DNA of 64,000 nt, taken from the NCBI GenBank assembly GCA_009859145.1, contig VRVR01000048.1, positions 124,001 to 188,000 of the forward strand, given 5' to 3'. The first letter of the stretch is position 1, and each line of letters begins with the position of its first letter. Source of the DNA: Andalucia godoyi (Eukaryota; Discoba; Jakobea; Jakobida; Andaluciidae). The notes below the pieces were generated by a model. That model had not been told where the DNA came from and did no database searches. It worked only from the letters and a program-made list of their open reading frames with translations. This document shows, one piece after another, positions 11,006 through 18,263 of this stretch. Both the position numbers and the translations under genes were made by a program.

Positions 11006-12715
11006 ATGACTGCAGACAGCGCACACGGGCATGGTTTGACACGTCTTGCGTTTTGCGTGCACAAATCCAAACTTTGCGAACTTGCGGTGAATGACCACGA
11101 CTTGTACGTCACCCCGGTGGTTGCTCCTAAAGCTGGATCTTTGGACCTCCAAGCTGTTTCTGTGAAGTATGATCGCGCTTTGGTAATCCCTATTCGACTG
11201 CTTTACTCTGTTTCTGTCGATTCCATAGATGCAGGACTCATGTACAATGACAACCAATCTCCTCCGTTCCATCGAATTGTGGAGGATCCTCGCTCGGCAA
11301 TTTCAAAATTCATTGCTGGTCTTCGTGTTGATCATTATTCATATACTGTTGTCAAAGGCACGCATCCGTCTGTGACTGCGTTCAAGGTCAAGACAGAGGG
11401 CACTGCACCGTTATTCTTGAAGCTTGCTTCACTGGAATGTGCATTCAGAACTTGCTTTTATTTGCGCGCGTGCGTTTCTGCGTCTACTGTTGTTGGGGGG
11501 CCTCCAGTCATTTGCAGCGACCACAGCGCAGCACCGCAAGTTGGAGATGTCACGAGCGCTCATCGAGATTCACGGCAAAGGAAGACGCTTGTGCTGATCA
11601 ATCCTTTTTCAGGGAAGAAGAAGAGCCAAATGCTGTTCATGAAGCACGTAAAACCGGTGCTAGATCGTGCTGGAACGCCGTATGATGTTGTTCTCACACA
11701 GCATCCGCTTCATGCTATGCAGATCGCCTTTTCAGTCAATGTGGATGAATTTGAGTGTGTGGCAACATGCTCAGGAGACGGTCTTATGCACGAGGTTGTC
11801 AATGGATTGCTACGTCGGCCGGATTGGATTGACATTCGCGATAGGATCGCAGTTTGTCCGATTCCTTGTGGAACTTCGAATGCGTTGGCTGCGTCGTTCA
11901 GCATGATCCACCCTGCTGATGCTGCTGCTGCTCTTTCCAGACGAACAGCCGAGAAGTGCGATTTGTTCTTTTTTGAAACACTAACTACGCCTTCCGCGGT
12001 ATCATCGACGGAACCGTTGCCGTCTGCAACGGAAGGTTCTTCAGCGAGTGCTCAACTAGAAGCCACTGGACAGCATGCTGCTTCTCTGGACGTTTTCCAG
12101 GATTATTCAACATCTCGCTGGGGCTTCCTTTCCGTCGCGTGGGGTTTCATTGCCGATTGCGACCTCGGAACCGAGGACATCCGTTGGATGGGGTCTTTGC
12201 GAAACCAAGTTGGTGCCCTAAAATTCATCAAGAAGAAGAAGCGACCGCATGCGAAGATCCGTTATGTACTTGGTTCTGCCAAGAATGACGGACATGCCGA
12301 GGAGTCTGCCAGTCCAGTATCTGCAGAGGATTGGGTGGACATGGAGGACGATTTCTTCATGATTTTGTTTTCGAATTTGCATTACTTGTCTTGGGATGTT
12401 ATGTTCTCCCCGCTATCAAAGGCTAACGACGGGTTAATCGAACTCTTGCTCGTGCGGGATTGCAAGCGGCTAGACTTGCTAAAACTGTTCGGCGAGGTTG
12501 AGCGTGGGAACCACATTGGTCGTCCTGAAGTAGAATGCACGTCGATTCGCAGTGCCGAAATTTCCTTTGATCCCGAATCAGCGGACACGTTTGTTGCGGT
12601 GGACGGAGAGAAATTGCCTCTGCAGCCTTTCCGGGTTTCCATGGATCGCAATGGCCGTCGAGAGTATGTTTTGATTCGAGGATTGGATGTTCAATTGCCA
12701 TCATCAAAATTGTAG
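11006..12715 (+). CDS. Sphingosine kinase-like lipid kinase
   Basis: Phosphorylates a sphingoid base (or related lipid) with ATP to give a 1-phosphate signal. The protein has 569 residues. Residues 1-185 are a non-catalytic, PH-like N-terminal region. The DAGK-type catalytic domain starts at about 191 with VLINPFSGKKK, the nucleotide-binding glycine block. The substrate/catalytic signature SGDGLMHEVVNGLLRRPDW follows near 255-275, with the catalytic Asp in GDG, and PCGTSNALA near 288. The C-terminal beta-sandwich has the sphingosine-kinase-specific LSVAWGFIADCDLGTE block near 375 and ends with DGEKLPLQPF. An inserted S/T/A-rich loop lies near 325-365. Single exon; convergent with the mL45-like gene 112 nt away. 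Confidence 0.93.
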   Translation: MTADSAHGHGLTRLAFCVHKSKLCELAVNDHDLYVTPVVAPKAGSLDLQAVSVKYDRALVIPIRLLYSVSVDSIDAGLMYNDNQSPPFHRIVEDPRSAISKFIAGLRVDHYSYTVVKGTHPSVTAFKVKTEGTAPLFLKLASLECAFRTCFYLRACVSASTVVGGPPVICSDHSAAPQVGDVTSAHRDSRQRKTLVLINPFSGKKKSQMLFMKHVKPVLDRAGTPYDVVLTQHPLHAMQIAFSVNVDEFECVATCSGDGLMHEVVNGLLRRPDWIDIRDRIAVCPIPCGTSNALAASFSMIHPADAAAALSRRTAEKCDLFFFETLTTPSAVSSTEPLPSATEGSSASAQLEATGQHAASLDVFQDYSTSRWGFLSVAWGFIADCDLGTEDIRWMGSLRNQVGALKFIKKKKRPHAKIRYVLGSAKNDGHAEESASPVSAEDWVDMEDDFFMILFSNLHYLSWDVMFSPLSKANDGLIELLLVRDCKRLDLLKLFGEVERGNHIGRPEVECTSIRSAEISFDPESADTFVAVDGEKLPLQPFRVSMDRNGRREYVLIRGLDVQLPSSKL

Positions 12716-12779
12716 TCGAATGCAAACAGAGTCTTAAAATTTCTTTGCATTGTTTTTATTCTAACCACTTTATTACTAT

Positions 12780-12803
12780 TTTCTTCTTCTTCTTCTTCTT
12801 CTT
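12780..12803 (+). repeat. (TTC)n microsatellite
   Basis: Eight TTC units lie in the 112-nt convergent spacer between the sphingosine kinase stop and the end of the mL45-like gene. Confidence 0.85.
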
Positions 12804-12827
12804 ACAATTTGCTTCTTGTCCCTTCAT

Positions 12828-13571
12828 CTACTTCGTAACATCTTCTGCCTTGTCGCTTGTTTTCTCTCCAGGAACAATCTTGCCGATGTACAGCCACTTG
12901 GTCTGGGCCACTTTCGCTTTCGCAATGTTGCGCTCAAAAACCAAGTATTCCGTTACATCCTTCGGCACAAATGCATCTCCAGACACGACGACTGGCTCTT
13001 CCTTTGACAGAGACCCTTTCTTCTTTGGTGTGACATCAATAACAGCAACGATCTGTTGAGATTCGATCTTGACAGTCACTTGAGCGAATTCATCATCTGT
13101 CCCTTGGATCTTCGCAACGCGGTGTGCCATAACAGTCGAGTTTCGCACAAGTGGCATTGACCACTGAAGTTGCAATTGTCTTCCAGGAATGGAGGTCAAA
13201 TTGCGGAGCATCGATTTGAACTTGGACATTGCCATCTCCGTAACGTGATTCCTCAGCGTGGATTTATCGTCTTCGCACAGGGCTTGATTGATTGTCTTCC
13301 AATCCTCAACAGCCTGCTTTGCGAATTTGCTTGGAGAATAGCTCATCATCGACTGCTTGATACGAGCATAGGCTGTGGCAGAAAAGAAGAACTTTTTGAA
13401 TCGAGAAAACAGAGGTGCATTTGGATCATATGGATCTGCAATCATATTTGGAGACTGGAGGTGGATGCGCAGAGCAGTCGGCGCCACGAATCTTTGTGCG
13501 ACACCACTAGTCAAGTTCCCAGGGGCCTTTGCGAGTAAGGCGAAAGAGCCGCGGAACAGAAAGGAAGACAT
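12828..13571 (-). CDS. Tim44-like domain protein, mL45/Mba1-type
   Basis: The 247-residue product starts with a basic, hydroxylated and Ala-rich N-terminus that looks like a mitochondrial presequence. Residues about 70-235 match the Tim44-like fold: a long helix pair, a conserved core, then VTEYLVFERNI and a final WLYIGKIVPG strand. In this family mL45 (animal mitoribosome) and Mba1 (yeast) tether the large mitoribosomal subunit to the inner membrane. Length and single-domain layout fit that group better than Tim44 itself, which is longer. Single exon; divergent from LSM14, with which it shares a 476-nt upstream region. Confidence 0.75.
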   Translation of the reverse strand: MSSFLFRGSFALLAKAPGNLTSGVAQRFVAPTALRIHLQSPNMIADPYDPNAPLFSRFKKFFFSATAYARIKQSMMSYSPSKFAKQAVEDWKTINQALCEDDKSTLRNHVTEMAMSKFKSMLRNLTSIPGRQLQLQWSMPLVRNSTVMAHRVAKIQGTDDEFAQVTVKIESQQIVAVIDVTPKKKGSLSKEEPVVVSGDAFVPKDVTEYLVFERNIAKAKVAQTKWLYIGKIVPGEKTSDKAEDVTK

Positions 13572-14047
13572 GGAAAACGCAACAATGCCTGCTTTCTCGC
13601 CCTTTCACCCTGACCAAAAAAATTAAATTAATAATAAAAAGAAAAAAATATACATAAGGCAAAGCGCACCAAGCTGAGAAGAGAGGAAATGAAAGATGCC
13701 AGGAAACCCCAGCTGTCGACCGTACAGCAGGTTTTCCCGGTTTTGAAAACGCAGCGGTGGCAAATGGGCGGGGGTTGGGGCTTCCAGGCTGTCAGCTGAC
13801 ATTGAAAAACTGTTTGGACTCCGAAGCCAGAATGTCAGTGACATCAAGCGGAAATGTCAGCCTCGTTTTCTCATCGTTTTCAGCTTTCAAGTCTGATTTC
13901 CTCCCCCACGAATAGTCGAGAACCTTTCTTCTTCCGTTCGTGACTGTTACTTCCTATAGATTACAGTTTCGTCCTCAAGTCGTTCTGATTCATACGATCT
14001 TTCCATTCACCATAGAATTTTTTCCCTTGTAATTTGATATCCTCACG
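13572..14047. promoter_or_regulatory. Divergent promoter region of mL45-like gene and LSM14
   Basis: 476 nt between two outward-reading genes. The plus-strand part near LSM14 (13860-14047) is rich in T and C, like a 5' leader. I see no clear TATA box or ORF. Confidence 0.4.
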
Positions 14048-15328
14048 ATGGCTTCTGCACAAGTTCCAACCATTGGTTGCCGTCTTTCTCTTATTTCACG
14101 CAATGGAATCCGCTACGAAGGAACTTTGCATATGATTGATCAAGAAAGTTCTTCCATCCATCTTGCAAATGTCAAATTGTTCGGTACGGAAGGCCGTGGC
14201 TCAAACAATGTAGCTCCCCAAGACAAGGTCTGGCCGCTCATCATTTTCAAGGCCCAGGATATTGGAGATCTGAAGGTCATTGAGTCCAGCGTTTCCGGCT
14301 CGGCACCTGTTCTCCCTACCACTCCGTCGCTGACTCCTACTCCAATGGCGGCATCCGCGTCCTCTGCAGGTCCGTCGTCCTCAAACCCAAACTTGTCACC
14401 GTCGCCGTCGAGCGTGAGCGGACAGTTCAATCCGTTCCTTTCTGGTCCTAGTCCGCTTCCGCAACCCGTTCCCACACCTGTACCAGCTCTTCCTCAGTCG
14501 TCGCACTCCTCTTCCGCAGCATCATCCAGTCAGCCTTCAGCGGCGTCCAGCACCTTGCCGCCTGTCGGACTGATGAATTCTGTTCCTGCGCCTGTTTTTA
14601 CTCCGTCAACCACTCCCATACCGGCTGTTAGTTCTGGTTCTGGTTCTGGTTCTGGACCCGCTTCTGCTCCGAATGCAGGAAGCAGTTCCTTCCACTCAAA
14701 TGGTGCGAATAGTGCACGGCGGGGTCGTCCTGCTGGTCCGGAGATTCCCGATCAGGAATTCGACTTTGTAGCTGCGAATGCAAAGCTCGACAAGGACCAG
14801 ATCATCAGCGAACTGCAATCTCAAGGCGTAACTGGAAAGGCTGGTCGCCTCGATGGATTTTTTGACACGATTTCTTCGGACGCGTTGAACAAGTTGGTGG
14901 ATCCAAGAGGGCGCATGAACCGCGATGACAGAAGTAGGCAGCGCACGGTGGACTACGAAACGTTTGGAACAGTGGATCGTGGGCATCGTGGCGGCGGAAG
15001 GGGTGGTGGGCGAGGCGGTCGTGGAAACCATCGAGGGGGATATCGTTCCGATTACCATCAGAACTCCGGTAGCGGCAACGGGGGCATGAACAACAGCAGC
15101 ACCAACAATAATGGTCCCAACTTCAGCGGCAATTCCAACAGCATCAACAACAACAGTAACTATTCGGGCCAATACAACAATCAGAACGCTGGCGCGAACT
15201 ATCCTCGTGCTCAGGAGTCGGACGGAAGCGGTTCTGACAATCGTCCTGGTAATCGTGGTGGATTCCGTGGTGGTCGCGGTGGCTTCCGCGGTGGTCGCGG
15301 TGGCTTCAGTGCTGCGCCCGTTTCTTAA
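14048..15328 (+). CDS. LSM14: LSM14/Scd6/RAP55 mRNA-repression protein
   Basis: P-body and translational repression factor that binds DDX6/Dhh1-type helicase, decapping factors and eIF4G. The N-terminal divergent LSm domain (residues 5-75) begins IGCRLSLISRNGIRYEGTL, the RAP55-specific form. A long P/S-rich linker follows (85-225) with an SGSGSG run. The FDF motif (EFDFVAANAKLDKDQI) is near 236, a TFG-like box (VDYETFG) near 303, and two RGG blocks are near 315-335 and 398-420, separated by an N/S/G-rich low-complexity stretch. All expected parts are present in order in 426 residues, single exon. Its 3' end converges on the rubrerythrin gene. Confidence 0.95.
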   Translation: MASAQVPTIGCRLSLISRNGIRYEGTLHMIDQESSSIHLANVKLFGTEGRGSNNVAPQDKVWPLIIFKAQDIGDLKVIESSVSGSAPVLPTTPSLTPTPMAASASSAGPSSSNPNLSPSPSSVSGQFNPFLSGPSPLPQPVPTPVPALPQSSHSSSAASSSQPSAASSTLPPVGLMNSVPAPVFTPSTTPIPAVSSGSGSGSGPASAPNAGSSSFHSNGANSARRGRPAGPEIPDQEFDFVAANAKLDKDQIISELQSQGVTGKAGRLDGFFDTISSDALNKLVDPRGRMNRDDRSRQRTVDYETFGTVDRGHRGGGRGGGRGGRGNHRGGYRSDYHQNSGSGNGGMNNSSTNNNGPNFSGNSNSINNNSNYSGQYNNQNAGANYPRAQESDGSGSDNRPGNRGGFRGGRGGFRGGRGGFSAAPVS

Positions 15329-15533
15329 CGTCGAACGCCATCCATGCTTCTCCTTTGTTTTGATGGAGAATTTTCTGTGTTGCTTATTTAGGAGAGTTGC
15401 AGCATCTCAGTAGCGACGATGCAAACTTGTGATAAATAGCAAATTGTGTGAACCGTCCTTCTCTCTCTGTTTTTCCTTCGTCTGTTTCTTCTTTTTCGCT
15501 TCTCAGATGACAAAGAACCACAAGCCAACCACT

Positions 15534-15569
15534 CCCCCCCCCCCCCCCCCTAAAAAAAAAAAAAAAAAA
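15534..15569 (+). repeat. C17-T-A18 homopolymer tract
   Basis: Seventeen C (15534-15550), one T, then eighteen A (15552-15569) lie between the convergent 3' ends of LSM14 and rubrerythrin. Such a tract is prone to slippage and assembly error. Confidence 0.95.
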
Positions 15570-15597
15570 CCCAACAAACAAAGAAGAACAGAATTTT

Positions 15598-16092
15598 TTA
15601 CTGCGACAGTTCGTTCAACGCCTTCTGGAAACGTCCTGCGTGAGATTTCTCAGCTCTCGCAAGGGTTTCAAACCAGTCAGCAATGTCATCTAAGCCCTCT
15701 TCACGTGCGGTACGCGCCATACCGGGGTACATGTCAGAATACTCGTGTGTCTCTCCTACAATGGCCGAGCGCAGATTCGCTTCCGAGTCGCCGAATGGCT
15801 CTCCAGTCGCTGGGTCGCCAACGTCCTGCAAGAATTCCAAATGGCCAAATGCATGGCCGGTTTCTCCTTCTGCAACAGCACGGAACAAAGAAGAAACCTC
15901 TGGCTGTCCCTGAACATCCGCCTGAGTTGCAAAGTAAAGGTAGCGCCGATTCGCCATGGACTCGCCAGAAAATGCCATCCGCAGATTCTCGTGTGTACGA
16001 GTGCCTGCCAGATTAGAGAACTTGCGAACCGGAATCGCACAAGACGACAAAGGTCGGAATGCACCTGGAAAGGACCGAAAGAGAGCGAACAT
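15598..16092 (-). CDS. Rubrerythrin (erythrin domain only) with mitochondrial presequence
   Basis: A diiron ferritin-like protein that typically reduces hydrogen peroxide. The 164-residue product has an Arg/Ser/Ala/Phe-rich N-terminus of about 30 residues with no acidic residue, then a single four-helix erythrin domain. The diiron ligands of the family are all found: Glu44, Glu77 with His80 (EGETGH), Glu114 and Glu117 (GETHEY), and Glu148 with His151 (AEKSH). The C-terminal rubredoxin FeS4 domain of classical rubrerythrins is absent, as in sulerythrin-type proteins, so the electron donor is unknown. The presequence suggests the mitochondrion. The gene is rare in eukaryotes and best known from microaerophiles, so lateral origin is possible. 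Confidence 0.92.
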   Translation of the reverse strand: MFALFRSFPGAFRPLSSCAIPVRKFSNLAGTRTHENLRMAFSGESMANRRYLYFATQADVQGQPEVSSLFRAVAEGETGHAFGHLEFLQDVGDPATGEPFGDSEANLRSAIVGETHEYSDMYPGMARTAREEGLDDIADWFETLARAEKSHAGRFQKALNELSQ

Positions 16093-16359
16093 TGTTTGAA
16101 ATTCGTCAACAAGTACTAATGAAGGAACAATCGCTGTGAAAAAGAAGGAGAGAAGAAAGAAATCCCAGAAACAAGATAAACCAGAGAGATGCGAGGTATG
16201 TCATTGCATCAAATGTTGCCTCAAGCTGCAGGGTCCTGCCGGTTGGGTTTCTGGCGCTCTCGTTGGTCGAGCAGCTGGCTGCCAGGAAGTGGAAAGTGTG
16301 AAGTGGGAAGATCGACAAAAGAAGAAAAAGAAATCAAGGAAAACGGAATTACCGACAGG

Positions 16360-16908
16360 ATGCCATCAGTCTTCCGTGTTGTCAGTACATTTGTAGCGCA
16401 GTCCTCTGATGAACTGTCGGTCGCAGCCGGAGACCTCGTTCTATCAAACTCTCCTGCCACTGCGCTTGCATCGGACGAATGGATTCGAGTATTCTATGAG
16501 AACGACGCGCTGAAACGTCGTGGTCTTGTTCCCTGTTCTCATTTGTCCATTGTGTCGTCTTCTTTCCCGTCATTTTCACATCACAACACAAGCATCAGCA
16601 GCAGTGGCAGTAGCAGCAATGTCGGCAGCAATGTCGGCAGCAGTGCGACTCCAAGCACAGCTGTTGAAAAAACAGGGACTACCCGTTCATCGACAGTTTC
16701 TCCTCAAAAGCTGTTTGCGTCGCCCCCAACGAACACTTCATCGACGTCCTTCTCTTCCGAGCATACTGCGACACGCAAGTTCAGGAGCGAACTCTTTGTC
16801 GCGGCGGATGAAATGAACAAGTCCATCATGGAGGACATTTCAAAAATGAGAAGGACTGTTGGGGATGCACTGGATCGCATCGAACAAGTTTTGCACCAAT
16901 TTGCTTGA
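16360..16908 (+). CDS. Small SH3-domain protein
   Basis: The frame is open from 16189, but the ATG at 16360 starts just before the domain and is preferred; the longer N-terminus reads as untranslated sequence. In the 182-residue product, residues 4-62 form an SH3 domain: an ALYDY-like first strand, ELSVAAGDLV, the conserved Trp in EWIRVFY, and RGLVPCSHL as the usual final block. A low-complexity S/T/G linker covers residues 65-130. A C-terminal amphipathic helix with regular hydrophobic spacing (KMRRTVGDALDRIEQVL) may form a coiled coil. The partner is unknown; cytoskeletal or endocytic scaffolding is typical of the fold. Confidence 0.72.
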   Translation: MPSVFRVVSTFVAQSSDELSVAAGDLVLSNSPATALASDEWIRVFYENDALKRRGLVPCSHLSIVSSSFPSFSHHNTSISSSGSSSNVGSNVGSSATPSTAVEKTGTTRSSTVSPQKLFASPPTNTSSTSFSSEHTATRKFRSELFVAADEMNKSIMEDISKMRRTVGDALDRIEQVLHQFA

Positions 16909-17239
16909 GATTCATTTATTTCGGCACAGACATGTTCGATTATCGAAAGTTCCAATCCCCCCGACAATAGCGCCGTGTTTTGGTGCACGTTCTTCTGCCT
17001 ATCGCTGTATCCCGCACCTAACATTTGATGCTGTTGTGTTGCGTGCGTCGTCTGTTTCGTCTAGGCATCTTTTTTTCCGCTTCCGAAGACGCGTGTGCGG
17101 TTTGTGGCTGGTTTGGTGGACTATAATCTGCGCATCGTCGGGCTGCGAATGGCTGTCGGCGATTGCTGCCTGCATTCGCATCGTAAATATCTGACAGTCC
17201 GCTCTTCTCGTGGATTCGGAAACATCCCATGCATCCTTT
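16909..17239. other. Spacer before the Fanzor relic
   Basis: No convincing gene. This stretch is the 3' flank of the SH3 gene and possibly worn 5' sequence of the Fanzor relic that follows. Confidence 0.35.
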
Positions 17240-18010
17240 CGTCCTGTACGGCTCTTTCATAACCTGGATTGGAGTCCCGTCATCCGTCCTACATGTTCCA
17301 ACACAACTCGGAACTTCCCATGGGTCCAGCCTACATCGACAGGATTTTTCACGCAGAGAAACAGTCTGTGATGAGATACCGCAGCAGAAAGGAAGAAACA
17401 TCCATTAGGTTGAACGCCAAAGATTGGAAAGGTCCCGGGAGACGTTTCCCTGCTAAATTCAGAAAGCATTTGCGAACAGGCAAAAACAAAGGATACTCGA
17501 CTGAAGTTGACAAAATTGAAAAAAAGACTTTTGTTGTGCCTGTTCCCGAATCAGCAATCAAACGAGAGTATATCGGCGATCGTTGTTTTGACAAGGAAAT
17601 CCGTGATAGCTCTTGACCTTGGTTGTCGCACCTTCTTGGCCGGATACGATCCCGAATCAAAGATGATCATTGAATGTGGAAGTCGAAAGGACGCAAAGGG
17701 CAATGGCGGAGATCGCAGTCGACTGTTTCGTTGGTGTCTTCATTTAGACAAGATGGAATCTGATGCTGCCATGGACGTTTTCGCCAGCATCTGATCACCA
17801 AAGCTGCTGAATACGAAGATGTTGTAGTCCACGTCGGAGCAACTGAAAGAGTACAAACATTGTGGAGTTTGAAATGGATTGCAATTGGTTTTGGTTCTCG
17901 AAAAGATACGTTTGACGCATTATTCAATCATATTGAGCGCCTTTGCTTTAAGCGAAGTGCGCGATGGCTGCCTCGGCCCTTCATGTGCAGGGAGTTGTAA
18001 GCATAAATCC
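17240..18010 (+). pseudogene. Decayed TnpB/Fanzor RNA-guided nuclease gene
   Basis: Three out-of-frame pieces match the TnpB/Fanzor plan. The first (about 17269-17616) has MRYRSRKEETSIRLNAKDWK, the wedge/REC-side block, and ends before the RuvC start. The second (frame of 17507-17794) has VIALDLGCRTFLAGYDP, the RuvC-I motif with its catalytic Asp, and then LCLHL-type DKMES. The third, from about 17793, has GRFRQHLITKAAEYEDVVVHV, the helix and strand just before the zinc ribbon. The zinc-ribbon cysteines are lost. The region between DKMES and FRQHL, which holds the RuvC-II Glu, is missing. Stops and frame shifts separate the parts, so no nuclease can be made. Confidence 0.82.
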
Positions 18011-18263
18011 TCATGAAAGCGAGGCGAGTGTTGCCAGTACTGATCAACATTGGTTGGTATTGGAACCGAGGCGTCGATTTTTTCCGTCTTCAGTTTTTGC
18101 ACTGCGCACCCGTCGTAACAATTGTTGTCTCCCCGCTTTTTTTTTTGCCTTCCAGACGTGTCACATGCTTTTCCTGTTCTCTTTTTTTCTTCGCGACCTT
18201 CTGTTTCATCTGCTGCTTCTTCATCAACGACGTCTTCTTCCTTCTTGTTCAGTGACCTGCACG

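Noticed and set aside
16189-16359. Upstream ATG extending the SH3 protein by 57 residues
   Set aside because: The extra segment is Arg/Trp/Ser-rich and not protein-like; the ATG at 16360 sits right before the SH3 fold.
17964-18263. N-terminal 100 codons before the DAGK-like protein start
   Set aside because: They read through the Fanzor relic and a pyrimidine-rich leader; the ATG at 18264 begins the protein-like sequence.
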